DNA from: Tetragonia tetragonoides
Taxonomy: Eukaryota > Streptophyta > Magnoliopsida > Caryophyllales > Aizoaceae
Direction: 5' to 3'
Assembly: GCA_038025085.1 (NCBI GenBank)
Contig: CM076143.1
Span: 40,159,001-40,223,000 of the forward strand
Length of the DNA: 64,000 bases
The notes beneath the pieces were generated by a model. It was not told the origin of the DNA, ran no database searches, and saw only the letters and a program-made list of their open reading frames with translations. The first letter of the stretch is position 1. Every line of letters starts with the position of its first letter. Shown in pieces: positions 13,211 through 25,197 of this stretch. The position numbers and the translations under genes were made by a program.

Positions 13211-13356
13211 AGGGGTCACTTTTTTCGTTAAGGGTAACTTTTTAGTTAAGTAGGGATAACTTTTTAGTTAAGCAAGGGTTACTGTTTAGTTAAGTAGGGG
13301 TCACTTTTTCGCTAAACGGGGGTCACTTTTAAGTTTAACATACAGTTTGCCTTAAC

Positions 13357-13428
13357 AACCTATATAGGATTTGAACCTACAACTTTTGCGCAATCGCACA
13401 AAGGCTTTACAAATTGAGCTAATAGACT
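13357..13428 (-). repeat. tRNA-like cloverleaf repeat C
   Basis: Minus-strand member: AGTCTATTAGCTCAATTTG, central stem CTTTGTGC/GCGCAAAAG around a short loop, and T-arm with GGTTCAAATCC. More diverged in the D-arm (GTAAAGC instead of GTAGAGC). GGGTCACTT motifs lie immediately next to it at 13275-13330. Confidence 0.7.
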
Positions 13429-13969
13429 AGCATACGCAATTTACAAAACCACCAATCAGCTTAATATCACTTAAAAATATTATTACAAAATAAAAAACCT
13501 TAGTCTAACTTGTTGTGGGAAAACTGTGGGGGACCTTGTTCCAATGCCAAGTTTTCTAAACTGGTGGTGGTATGAATCCACCGAGTCCTACAAAGATATT
13601 TGACACAAAATTTCTCGTGCGACCCCACAACCCTCCCATATATCATATATCTTTAACCTATGACTCAACTCACTGATGATTAGCACAAAGGTTACATGAC
13701 TACAACATTTGTAGCACAAACCCAAAGTCAGCTTGGGTCGACAGGCAAACCTAAATCAAAGGGCACCAGGGGAAACTCTAGCAATTCACTAGTAATCAGA
13801 AACATAGTAGCACCATTATTTACATAAAAAAAAGGAAGACTCAATTCTCACTTATACTACTTACATAACACATACCAGCAGTATAGCTAACCATCATAGT
13901 TTTAAAACCCAGCATACCAGCAAGCATGATAAGTGAACATATAAATTCAAAAGGCAAAGAGACAGGGCA

Positions 13970-14149
13970 CCAACCAGAAGAAAGAGATTGCTTCCACTTG
14001 TCAGCCTTCACGGAGTTAGCGACACACAGTGTGTAAAGGTATTTGGGGCAACAAACCTTGAACTTGATGACATTCTTTCTTGTCTTGATCTTTACAGAAC
14101 GCGCATCTTTCTTTCTGGCAATCAGAAGTAAATTATTGATTTCATGTAT
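13970..14149 (-). pseudogene. RPL38: Captured exon of ribosomal protein L38 (eL38)
   Basis: The minus strand reads [19 protein letters not shown], then [15 protein letters not shown], then [12 protein letters not shown]. This is the conserved body of eL38, a ~69-residue protein of the large ribosomal subunit. Family proteins begin MPKQ directly before IHEI, and here an AG acceptor (GTGAAATAG) precedes ATACATGAAATC, so the piece was taken from genomic DNA with its intron border, not from a spliced mRNA. The N-terminal exon is not found nearby and the C-terminal end (SLSSGW) departs from the family's SLPPG...VQDL. On the same strand at 14735-14850 lies a leader-like stretch ending in a CAAG/GTAAGT donor, which could be the captured first exon's UTR (inference). 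Non-functional as it stands. Confidence 0.85.
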
Positions 14150-15036
14150 CTATTTCACAGTCATTTCAGCTAAATCATTTCAATCAACAAAAAAAAAAGC
14201 TTCCCAACATGAAATGTAAGGAAAACATAGGGATCACTTATACTGAACACATGGGTCACTTATACTGAACAGGGGTCACTCGATCTTGTATGAACTAAGA
14301 AGTGACTTTAAACAAACAGCAATGAGAACTTCAATGAATTACATGGATAGCACAATGAACTCTCACTCTTAAAGCTGCAAGATAATACTGCTCCATATTT
14401 AGTCCATTTATCAAATCGGAAAAAAAAACCTAGCTCAATTGAATTCGAACAAAAGCTTAAAATCAAGCAAAAACCTAGCTCCAAATTTCAATCGCAAAAA
14501 TCGAAGGAGATATCAACTAATACAACAACGAAACGGAACTAGATTAGTAGAAAATTGAAGAAAATCTAGAAATCGAACATAGACAGCGAAATGAAACCAT
14601 AGAAATCGATATAGATAATGAAAAACCATAGAAATAAACATATACAACGAAAAAAAAACCTAGAAATCGAAAATGGTCAAAACTTAAACTATAGAAATCG
14701 AACGAAGTATGTAATTTGATCAATACTTACCTTGAAATCGAAACCTAAACAAAACCACTGCAATTGTGAGCTCATTCCCTCTATCCACTCCAAATTTCAA
14801 TTGTGAGATCAATCTCAATTAATCTCTTCTCTCTCGTAGTCTCTGTCTTCTCTATCTGCAACCATGAAAAAGAAAAATGCGACTGGAAAATAGAAACGAG
14901 GAATTAAACCAGTAAAAAGAAAGTTGCAACTTATTACAAAATTGCCATTAATGATGCAATCTGAACCGTTAGATCTACCCGCTTGAACGGTTCGGATGAC
15001 TTCTCACCATCTCATTGTAGCTGGCAATCTTACCTG

Positions 15037-16090
<1,054 letters not shown>

Positions 16091-16094
16091 TAAG

Positions 16095-16274
16095 GGATCC
16101 GGATCCTCTCCAATACCCCATTTATCGCATTTACGCATTACACTTGTGAATGATTGACACATGTTAAGTTGATTACAAATAAAAAAGGTAAAGTTAAATA
16201 TTTTACACGTGGTAATGATCCACAATTGTAATGCGTAAATGCGGAAAATAGAGTATTGTAGAGGATCCAAATCC
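16095..16274. mobile_element. MITE with ~60-bp terminal inverted repeats
   Basis: Left terminus GGATCCGGATCCTCTCCAAT; right terminus on the minus strand GGATTTGGATCCTCTACAAT. The pairing continues through TTTACGCATTACA on both sides, leaving a ~60-bp centre. Flanks AATTATAAG and AATTATAAA suggest a 9-bp target duplication with one mismatch, which would fit a Mutator-type MITE. Confidence 0.8.
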
Positions 16275-16301
16275 AATTATAAAATATAAAAAGTACACAC
16301 A

Positions 16302-16340
16302 CTAGATTTCATGCTCGTGCGATGCGCGGGTTCTTGTTTA
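16302..16340 (-). mobile_element. Helitron 3' terminus (minus strand)
   Basis: Read on the minus strand the sequence ends CCCGCGCATCGCACGAG, a short spacer, then CTAG followed by host T. This is the plant Helitron signature: a GC-rich imperfect hairpin about 10 nt before a CTRR end, inserted at A/T. The body extends to higher coordinates and probably includes the second GGGTCACTT domain. I could not find a convincing 5' TC end, so only the terminus is annotated. Confidence 0.75.
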
Positions 16341-16689
16341 TCATCCTCCGTTATTAGAATCAATATAATAATAAAAATTAACCATATCAATGTATAAAGT
16401 TGAATAATAGGAGTAGCAAGGAATAATAATAATAATTTTATCAACAAAAAAACACATATAACAAAGAAATTACATTTTTAGTGCATATATACATTTTTTA
16501 GGATAATAAATCTTATGTTACTTATTTTTATTAAAATAATATAAAACTATTTCTATTGTTGCTGTGAGTTTGTGGAAACTTTGATGATTTAGGGTTTGGT
16601 TCTAGGAACATTGATTGAGAAATAATTGACTGTTTTCTTAACCAAAATAGAAACACTAGTTTGATTGATTTTGATGGATCCAGCTGGCC

Positions 16690-18005
16690 AAGAATAATGG
16701 TCACTTTATGTTATGAAACAGGCAACTTCATGAAATGCGGGGGGTCACTTTTAGCTTATGAAATTTGAGCCACGGCTGAAATTGTTTACTGAAGTCACTT
16801 AATAACTTGACATTGCTTTATTTTGCCCATGTCTTTATTCTTGAATGCCATTAAAATGTTAGTATGCAACTTGGAGAATTGTCTTGTATTACTATTGTGG
16901 ATAGATTGAGTTGTTTTTGTTGTCCAAATATAAAGACTTGACGCTGTTAGGTTTTGAGTTTGTTTCACGTTTATGCCTCTCTTTAATAGTATACATAATT
17001 TGTAATTTACTATTTGGTACTTTGAGCTTTTTACCATTTTATTTTGTTGGTCACTTGTAAGTATTATTAGGGTCATTTTATCATTAGTTTAAGGTAACTT
17101 GAATTATTTCTTTTTATTGGCCGTGTCATATTTCTACTACTTTCTTGTCGTGATTAGGTGCTATGGAAGAACAAATTAGTAGGGTCAATTATGTCTATTT
17201 ATACATGATTGTCCATGTCATGTTTCCTTTATGGAAGTTCTTAATGTCTGCTTGTTTGTTTTATATTGATACATTTATGTATTTGGTTTGAGATAGCAAT
17301 CTGCAGGCTGCTAATAAGAATGCAACTATAGTATATGACTTTAATGTAGAATTTGAGGGGTCTACTTTGTTTCTAAACATAATAGTGTCATGGAATTAGG
17401 TAGTGGGTACTGGATCACTAACGGTTGCCTTTAGTGGGTCATGAAAGTCTATGAAAATGGAAATGTAGTCTTTATATTAGAAGATGCTAGACATAAACTA
17501 GACATCTGCTGCTCCAGTTACTCAAAAAATGGCAAGACACAAAGAATATACTATTTAATCTAGTGACACAATTTAGGGTTACTTGTATGAGTATTTAGGG
17601 TCACTTTTGCTATTACTCTTAATTTTTGTTATGAGATTTGCATAATAATTTTTCACTCTCTTTTAGTACTATAGGATATATGTATTTTACCTTCGAGCAT
17701 CTGTACATATATAGTCTATGATGACATATCGTATGATTTTAAAGTCTATTATTATTAGCACCATTGAAATATGGCCTATTAGCTCAACTGGTAGAGCATT
17801 GTGCAAGAGGATGTAGGTTCGAACCCTACATAGGCAATGAGGTTGTTTATTTGAATATGACTCTTAAATTTTGGGTCACTTTTTAATTACCTTATGGTAA
17901 TTCTAATAAGTTGTTAAAGGTCGGTCTGTGTGTTTGGATGTGTAACTTTTGGTTGTACAAGAGGCTACTTTTGATTGTATAAGGAGTCACTTAAAGTTAT
18001 AGATA
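16690..18005. repeat. Dispersed GGGTCACTT-motif domain 2
   Basis: Further copies of the motif (for example near 16700, 16742, 17050, 17575, 17598, 17872 and 17985) in AT-rich sequence around a tRNA-like repeat. It continues on the far side of the Copia insertion at 21160-21430. Confidence 0.65.
17774..17835 (+). repeat. tRNA-like cloverleaf repeat D
   Basis: GCCTATTAGCTCAACTGGTA at the 5' side, GGTTCGAACCC in the T-arm, and closing arm ATAGGC. The centre is shortened (TTGTGCAAGAGG), so the anticodon arm is essentially lost while both box-like promoters and the outer stem remain. It forms an inverted pair with copy E across the Copia insertion. Confidence 0.75.
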
Positions 18006-18218
18006 AGTAAATAAGAGTGTCTATCATAAACAACTTGTGCACAAACAGTTTTTCCTTAGTTTGACATATCCAAATTTCATATCTTTTGGATTCACCTACT
18101 TAAAGCCCACTTCAGAAATATTTCTGATGTGATGATGATCATTACAGCCACCATCACTCCCATTATCATTCTTAAGAATTACAGCAAAATCAACCTCTTT
18201 AAGATCAATTAATCAAAC

Positions 18219-18688
18219 TGTTGGGTAAATGTCTTGAAGTCTTCTATTGTAGGTTATGTTATGGTATATTATGTTACAGGATGTTACGTTAGGTTATTCC
18301 GTACGGGTTCTTTAATAAAGAACAGTCTGATTAGGATTCTAGGTTACGAAAATCCTATATATATACTGTAATGTGTAACCCATAACCAAGAGAGAGACAA
18401 GACAGAGAAAGAGGGTCACTATGTAAACGGGGCAAGGGCACCGCAGGGACGCACCCTATGGAGGGGGCGTCCAGGTAGACACCTAGTGTACCATGTGTGA
18501 GGACGAGAGAGTTCATCTTCTGTAATCTCTCAGATCTCAATACAATATTGTCTCCTTTCTGGTTGTGGACGTAGCCAATTAACTAATTGGTGAACCACGT
18601 TAAATTTGTATGTTGATTTCTTGGTTTCTGTTATTCTTTCTTGCATATGATAAAACAAACTGCTAATTGAGCGAATCCCGTTATAACA
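18219..18688 (+). repeat. Copia 5' LTR
   Basis: 470 bp, TG...CA ends, near-identical to 20653-21121. A TATA-like TATATATATAC lies near 18356. The LTR itself carries one GGGTCACT at about 18413. Confidence 0.93.
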
Positions 18689-18691
18689 AAC

Positions 18692-18703
18692 TGGTATCAG
18701 AGC
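18692..18703 (+). other. Copia primer-binding site
   Basis: TGGTATCAGAGC, complementary to the 3' end of initiator methionine tRNA, three bases after the LTR end. Confidence 0.9.
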
Positions 18704-18791
18704 TTCGGATTCGATCATCTGGGATTGTAATCTGATCAGAGATTCGGGTTCGTCAGGGTTTGTATTTTCCGCTATCAGAGTTTCAAGAAAG

Positions 18792-20095
18792 ATGTCTGGG
18801 GTGAATGTCACTATCGACAAATTCATTGGGAGCAACAGTTTCACTATCTGGCAGATCAAGATGCGTTCTTTGTTAAAGAAACATGGACTCTGGGCACCTT
18901 TGGTGAAAAGTGCAGCGAAATCTGGATCTGATGATGTTGATATGGCGAGTCTAGAGGAGAAGGCTCATTCAACGATCATCCTATGCCTGGCTGACGATGT
19001 CATTACTGAAGTCGCGACTGAGGAAACTGCTGTTGGTCTGTGGTTAAAACTTGAGAGTTTGTATATGACTAGGTCTTTAACCAATAAGTTGCTTTTGAAG
19101 CAACATCTGTTCAGCTCCGTATGCAAGAATGTATGCCTCTTAGAGAACACATAGAACGATTAAATATGATTTTGTTAGAACTGCGTAATATTGATGTTAA
19201 GGTGGAGGATGAGGATGCTGTCCTAATTCTGTTAGTTTCTTTACCATCATCATATGAGAATTTTGTTCAGTCATTTATTGGGGGTAGAGATACTGTTTGT
19301 CTAGAAGAAGTTAGGTCTGCGTTGCATAGCAGAGAACTGCGCCATAAGGCGAATGGTAAAATTACAGAAAATCAGGCTATTGGGTTAGTAGTCACTGGGG
19401 GTAATGGACATGGAGAAACAGGCAAGAAGAAATTTAATAAGAATAAGCAGGTTTTCAAGGGTCCTAAACCAGATGATATCTGTAATTACTGCAAAGAAGA
19501 GGGGCATTGGAAAAATAAGTGTCCTATGAAAGAGGAGGAAAATTTGGAAAAGCAGCAATCTTCTGCTGCAGTTGCAGAAGATGACCGTAATTCAGAACAA
19601 GATTTGGCGTTAGCTGCGAATGAACAAACACATCAAACTGATGTGTGGGTTCTTGATTCTGGGGCATCTTTTCACATATGTCCGAAGAGGGAGTGGTTTT
19701 CAACTTATAAGCAGGTGGATGGCGGTAATGTTTTGACTGCTAATGGTGCTGTCTGCAAGGTTGTTAGAATCGGCTCAATCAAGATCAGGACACATGCTGA
19801 AAAAGTAGCTATTTTGAGCCAAGTCAGGCACGTTCCAAGTATGACTAAGAATCTAATATCACTACCACTCTGGATACTAGGGGTTTCAGTTTCAAGGGAG
19901 AAGATGGAGAGTTGTGCATTAGTAAAGGCTCGTCTGTGGTTCTGAAAGGGGTCAAGCATTGTACCTTGTATATATTACAAGGTTCTACTGTTACTGGTAT
20001 TCTTGCTGCTGCAATGGGTGATGAGGTGGAAGCTCCTAGACGTAGGAGCAAATTTGGGTCTCCTAGACTTAGGAGCAAATCTGGGCTCCTACATT
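18792..20095 (+). pseudogene. Copia gag-protease, two frameshifts
   Basis: Gag opens at 18792 with MSGVNVTIDKFIGSNSFTIW, the usual N-terminus of plant Copia gag. A single-base deletion near 19115 shifts the frame; the coding continues as MQECMPLREHIERLNM. The CCHC knuckle CNYCKEEGHWKNKC is at about 19480-19525, and the protease active-site region VWVLDSGASFHIC at about 19645-19680. A second one-base deletion near 19865 shifts the frame again, resuming as KGVKHCTLYILQGSTVTG, the linker that normally precedes the integrase zinc finger. At this point family members continue into the integrase; here the sequence runs into the palindrome array. Gag packages the RNA and the aspartic protease processes the polyprotein in intact relatives. 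Confidence 0.9.
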
Positions 20096-20515
20096 GAGGA
20101 GTAAATCGGGGCTCCTAGACTTAGGAGCAATTTGGGCTCGTAGACTTACGAGCAGTTCTGGCTCTTAGACTTAGGAGCATCATTGGCTCGTAGACTTACG
20201 AGCAGTACAGTTGTAGTACTCTTAGACTTAGGAGGAGCATTATGGGTCGTAGACTTACGAACATTCTGAGCTCTTAGACTTAGGGGCAGTCTGGGCTCTT
20301 AGACGTAAGAGCAATTTGGTCTCCTAGACATAAGAGTAAGCTGATCAGCATTCTGGGCTCGTAGGCTTACGAGCTGTCTGGGCTCTTAGACGTAAGAGCA
20401 GTTTGGGCTCCTAGACATTGGAGCAATCTGAGCCTTTAGACTAAAGGGCAATCTGGTCATTCTGTTCGTGGACTTATGAGCAGTTTGAGCTCTTGGACTC
20501 AAGAGCAATCTGGTA
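20032..20515 (+). repeat. Array of 18 short covarying palindromes
   Basis: About 18 units of roughly 27 bp, each built on GCTCCTA-GACT-TAGGAGC followed by a linker like AATTTGG or AGTCTGG. The stem sequence varies while pairing is kept: CCTA with TAGG, CGTA with TACG, CTTA with TAAG, CTTG with CAAG, and CTTTA with TAAAG. About a third of the units have lost perfect pairing. The unit length near nine codons and the Arg-Leu-Arg-Ser reading of the first copies suggest it may have begun as an in-frame minisatellite. It occupies the position where integrase and RT should be. Confidence 0.9.
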
Positions 20516-20652
20516 GGAGAATCTGGGTACTGCTGGCATTCTGGGATGCGCCTGGTACATCTGTTTTCAGAGAAGATTAAAGTCAAGGTGGATTGTTGGG
20601 TCGATACCTTGAAGCCTGTTTTCTGGGGAAGATTCAAGTCAAGGTGGAGATT

Positions 20653-21121
20653 TGTTGGGTAAATGTCTTGAAGTCTTCTATTGTAGGTTATGTTATGGTA
20701 TATTATGTTACGGGATGTTACGTTAGGTTATTCTGTACGGGTTCTTTAATAAAGAACAATCTGATTAGGATTCTAGGTTAGGAAACTCCTATATGTATAC
20801 TGTAATGTGTAACCCATAACCAAGAGAGAGACAAGACAGAGAAAGAGGGTCACTATGTAAACGGGGCAAGGGCACCGCAGGGACGCACCCAATGGAGGGG
20901 GGTCTAGGTAGACACCTAGTGTACTATATGTGAGGAAGAGAGAGTTCATCTTCTGTAATCTCTCAGATCTCAATACAATATTGTCTCCTTTCTAGTTGTG
21001 GACGTAGCCAATTGACTAATTGGTAAACCACGTTAAATCTGTGTGTTGATTTCTTGATTTCTGTTATTCTTTCTTGCATCTGATAAAACAAACTGCTAAT
21101 TGAGCGAATCCCATTATAACA
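20653..21121 (+). repeat. Copia 3' LTR
   Basis: 469 bp, partner of the 5' LTR. An LTR-start-like TTGTTGGGT preceded by CAAGGTGGA also occurs near 20585-20600, a partial duplicate of the polypurine/LTR junction. Confidence 0.93.
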
Positions 21122-21240
21122 CAAACATTAACAAAGATCACAGTGTAGCCAAGCTGCCAAATAAGGGTCTCTTTTAGTTAAAGGGTCACTCTAGTCTTTA
21201 GCTTGACATGTTGGCTTCTCTCTTTGTTTAAAGTTTAAAA

Positions 21241-21312
21241 GTCTACGTAGGATTCGAACCTACACACGTGTTATGTAAATGCACTACGCTCTACCATTTT
21301 AGGTAATAGACT
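21241..21312 (-). repeat. tRNA-like cloverleaf repeat E
   Basis: On the minus strand AGTCTATTACCTAAAATGG, then GTAGAGC, T-arm GGTTCGAATCC and closing GTAGAC. The anticodon region is degenerate. Removing the 2903-bp Copia and one 5-bp duplication leaves 631 bp from the start of copy D to the end of copy E, close to the 607 bp of pair A/B. Confidence 0.7.
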
Positions 21313-21429
21313 TTGAAAAGTTAATTGAAATATACCAAGTACAAGAATAAGGGGTCACTTTAACAAGAATGAGGGGTCACTTCTAGAACAGTACATGGTC
21401 ACATTTTAACTCGGGAATAAGTATATAAA

Positions 21430-24400
21430 ACTCTTTCCCTCAAAAATATCTAGTTTGACATCGAATTTAAAGTCACCCTCTCATCACTGTAAAGCCAAAG
21501 TAGATAACATGTCCCCTCATATGCTTTCTTTTAAAATCCTAAAATATTTTTCACATCGTATATGACTATATGTGCAGCAAAGTCAGTGACCAATCCTCCT
21601 ACCCTTATAAAAGAGAGGATGACAATGGTTATTGTTCATTTGAACAGTGCACTATGAATAGTGCCTTAAACGCCTCCTTTTTTTTTTTTTTTTTTTTTTT
21701 TTCCTTTTCATTTCCCTTCTTCTCCCACGTTACCTCTCCTCTAAAAAAACCATTTACTTTTCTTTCTTGGCTGCCTGTTCAGTCTTCACTCTTCCCCCAA
21801 AAAACTGAATCTGGTTTCTTTCCCACGCCTAAAACCATGCCCATGTCACATCTCTTTACTCTCTCTCTTACTCTCTCATTCGACCGTGAAGATTGTGCTC
21901 AAGTTGTCCTTCCATTGAAGCCATCAAAGATATTGGTAAGAATTAATTTTCTGAAATTTCCATTGAAGTTTCAGATGTGTTTGATTGTCTCCTCCATGAA
22001 ATTGAAACCCTCAAGCTTTATTCGCATAATGAACAGACATAATTCTACATCATCTGTTGAGCTTTACTTAATTTCGAATTCAGTATCTCACTCGCTCACT
22101 CTTTCGAATTTATTGGAGTACTTAATTTCAGCTATTGTGACCTGACTCTTTGTATAATTCTATTTCATTTTTGTCCCTTTTTTTTGTGCTGATTTTTTAT
22201 CCATTTTTTTGGGTGCTGATTGTTGAATTCCTTTTGTGCAGGCATAATACTCAACTTCGTCAACGAGGTATGTCTACCAGTTATCATTTTCATTTTCAAT
22301 TTTCTTTTACAATGAATTTGTTAGGGAAAGAGTGTGAACGCTTGAGGCGTGCTCGTTGTAGACAATAATTTCTTCAGCTTTTTAATTTTTTTTTTCTTTT
22401 GGAATAGTGTGAAGCCTCTAAAAATCTATAGATTTATAATGTGTTGCTTTATTATGCCAAATGTTTGGGTGGTCCATGGAATTTCAGATTTGCTTACAAA
22501 GATTCATGTCAACATATGAAATTAGTATAATTAAGACAATTATTGCATCTCAGGTTACAAATTTATTATCCTTCTAAATCATTTCAGTTGCTTTACCCAA
22601 ATGTTTTGATAATAATTTCAGTTTTGTATATTGTGGAAAAGGTTCTTCTATTCCCACAGACAGAATTCCTCATTTTCAATTCAGAAACCAAAAAGTAAAA
22701 TAACCCAAGCCAAGACTCTTAAAACAACAAGCAGCGCGCGAAAACTAATATATTGATTTCCAAAAGGTTTATAAATTTATTCTAAAATATATTTTCTATG
22801 CTTTTATCAATTGATTTATGCATATTGTATGTGATTCTCAGGCTCTATGCCCCCATCATTGATTATTTCCACGGTGTAAATTGTGTTGATTTTCAATCAA
22901 TTAGATGACTTAAACATCCATTAGAAGCTCTCCAATGGCCAAAAATGAGCAATTCTTTCTCTCTCACTCTCACATTATGGAACTGGTTGCTTGTATTTTT
23001 CAGTTTTATAGACTTAATTTATTATTGGATTTCATCCCTTTACATTCAATTACATGTGGGGTGTTTTCTACCGAGGCCCTTAAATGTCTTCACATTTTAT
23101 CTTATCTCATGCTCTCGCTGATTGATAATTGTTAGACATGCCTCTTGTCCCCTTGATTATTGAAAAAGTTGGTTTTGTGGGTAATTTTTCATTGTTGCCT
23201 TTTAGTTCAGGATTTACGAGTCTATGGTCCTCTGCTCTTCCTTCAATCTTTGCACACTTGCAGTTTATTCATCAAGGTATATGCTTCCCTATCTCGCTCC
23301 TTTTCTCTATCAGCATGCCTCTATTCTTCCTGCTAAATGGTGCAATTTGGCCTTACCCGAAACATTAGACAACCCCCCCCCCCCCCCCCAAAAAGACACT
23401 CTATGCTTTGAGTCATCTTTTAGTACATAATGCAGGCAATGACTTTGTTGTGCCTACAGCTTGATTATTGTATACTATAATTTGTTGGTTACCTTAACTT
23501 ATGGGATTACAGGAATTGTGAGGGACAACAGCTAACGAGAATGAAGAAATTGCAGTGGCAGGATTTCATTGATTTGAATCAGTATGCCTCTGTACATAGG
23601 TCCATCTAAAGCTTTGTGTGCCTGCAACTTGATTATTGTATAACATAATTTGTTGTTGGTTACCTAATTTTTTTGGATTACAGGAAATGTGAGGGACAAC
23701 AGCTAACGAGAATGAAGAAATCATAGTGGCAAGAATTCATTGATTTGAATCAGTGTGCCTCTGTACATAGGTTCACCCAAATATCTTATTCCATTCCTAT
23801 TGGTAAATCTTTTTCTATCTCCGTATATATTTATAGGCTGCACCCAATATTATGATGAAAATAGATAAGGTATCATCTTGCACATTCCTTTTATTATGAT
23901 TCAACTTAATTTGCTAAGGTAGATGATGAACATTACCTTGCTGTGGGTCTGACCGGCAATGCCGGGAATCAAACTACTGTTGCAAACTTGGGATGATTAT
24001 TGGTCTCACTAAGATAGTGAAAGCTGGGGGATATATCATTGCTTAATTTATACTTCTTTCTGGTCATCAAGTCATCTTTTTTTGGTTTTTCGTTAATAGC
24101 TATTAAATATGTAATGGTTGCAAAATATCTATTGCAGGTACAACAAATGCTTCGAGGTTCATTTCATCTGACATGACTCAAAGCCAAACAAAGTCATTGA
24201 GGTAAAACTCTTAGGTGCCATGCCCTTGGCTTTATCTTCTAATATGAAGTGGGTGAGGCTGTCTTGAATCTGATTTTTAATTGGTAAACATGACTTAAAT
24301 TTGTTTCCTACACATTATGAGGGTACACAGCTTGGGAAAAGGTGGAAGGCATGTTCTGGTTGCTCTCATATGTTATCCGTATAAGGTGAGGAAACAGTGA

Positions 24401-24780
24401 TTTTTTTCTTTCTTTCTGCTTTCCTTATGTATTACCTCTCGATTGTAGATATCCTACTAAAATTCTATGTTGGTTGTATGTGGTTATTTGTCTTTTATAT
24501 ACAGGAATACATAGTGGAAGATTGAGAGAGTAAAGATGTCCCTGAACTTGATCCTAGCCTCATACCAGAGAGGAGGATGTTGGGGCTCTACTGAACCAAA
24601 TATACGGGCTTCACAGGACATTAGTGTAAGTGTCTCCTTATGGATTTTTGTTTCTTCTATTTTCTTATTTAGAAATTCCTCTCAATCTTAATACTTAGCA
24701 GTGCCTCAAAATTTCCATGACTTCTTTATTAATCTCCTAGGAATTTCATTGATTTCTTGCCTACAAAATGTGAGAAGAGT
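21430..24780 (+). other. Exon-like remnants of an unidentified spliced gene
   Basis: Several short segments have good plant splice borders: 22242-22266 (TGCAG before, GTATG after), 23512-23600, 24138-24201 (before GTAAAAC), 24322-24387 (reads VHSLGKGGRHVLVALICYPY) and 24505-24626. Frames do not join into a recognisable protein, and stops occur within them. Poly-T at about 21680-21702 and poly-C near 23370-23389. It may be a Helitron-captured gene fragment. Confidence 0.3.
23452..23786. repeat. 168-bp tandem duplication including an exon-like segment
   Basis: The copies start near 23452 and 23619. Each holds TTGATTATTGTAT, an intron-end-like GATTACAG, then GAGGGACAACAGCTAACGAG and a TACATAGGT donor. 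The second copy carries substitutions and small indels. Confidence 0.8.
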
Positions 24781-24833
24781 CAGGGGAAAAAAAAATAATA
24801 TTTCTGCTGCTGCATTTGTGTTTGCATTGGCAA

Positions 24834-24962
24834 CTTGGTTTTAAAAAGCGCGAGGCGCACTGAGGCGCAAGGGGGCCGAAGCGACGAGGCGAGAAGCGTG
24901 AAGCGAAAGCGCACGCCTCACGTATGCGAGGCGCACGCCTCACGTATGCGAGGCGCACTTTT
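24834..24962. repeat. hAT terminal/subterminal repeat, left
   Basis: CTTGGTTTTAAAAAGCGCG followed by a series of GAGGCGC and GCGAGGCG units. A 22-bp piece (GCGCACGCCTCACGTATGCG plus AG) is present twice here but once in the right end. Confidence 0.85.
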
Positions 24963-25197
24963 TTCCCCAAAATGCTTCTAAATTGATTATAAATCATATT
25001 TCCCACACAAGACACATAAGAACTATACTTATAATGCAAACACACCAACATATAGCATACCATACCACAAATAGTCTCATAGTAACCAAGTAGCACAATA
25101 AACAACATAACTCCATAAAGTTCTGACTAAAAATAAAAGCAAAATGAAAGAAAACATAAGCATAGGTCATAAGGTCTCTAATCTCTCTAAAGCTCCA

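Larger units (their letters stand above)
9780..14290. repeat. Dispersed GGGTCACTT-motif domain 1
   Basis: Dozens of near-copies of GGGTCACTT (variants AGGTCACTT, GGGGTCACTC, GGGTTACTT) are scattered at 20-150 bp spacing, mostly on the plus strand. A few inverted copies (AAGTGACCC) occur near 9960-10040. They are not strictly periodic and lie in AT-rich sequence without ORFs. Good clusters are 10840-11060, 11480-11710, 11820-11930, 12380-12440, 13205-13330 and 14220-14285. The same motif recurs at 16.7-18.0, 21.16-21.42, 34.2 and 42.95-43.2 kb, so it defines a repeat family. I know of no function for it. Confidence 0.75.
18219..21121 (+). mobile_element. Complete but defective Ty1/Copia retrotransposon
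   Basis: A 2903-bp element with LTRs at 18219-18688 and 20653-21121 starting TGTTGGGTAAATG and ending TATAACA. A perfect 5-bp target duplication CAAAC flanks it (18214-18218 and 21122-21126). A primer-binding site TGGTATCAGAGC (initiator Met-tRNA type) lies at 18692-18703 and a purine-rich AAGGTGGAGA precedes the 3' LTR. It codes only for gag and protease, followed by a palindrome array; integrase, RT and RNase H are absent. LTR differences are scattered but few. It is non-autonomous and frame-broken. Confidence 0.95.

Noticed and set aside
18413..18424. GGGTCACT in the Copia LTR as a functional member of the motif family
   Set aside because: A single occurrence per LTR inside conserved LTR sequence; most simply coincidence.
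20032..20515. CRISPR-like array
   Set aside because: The units are imperfect palindromes with ~9-bp linkers, not identical repeats with unique spacers, and the sequence is plant retrotransposon DNA.
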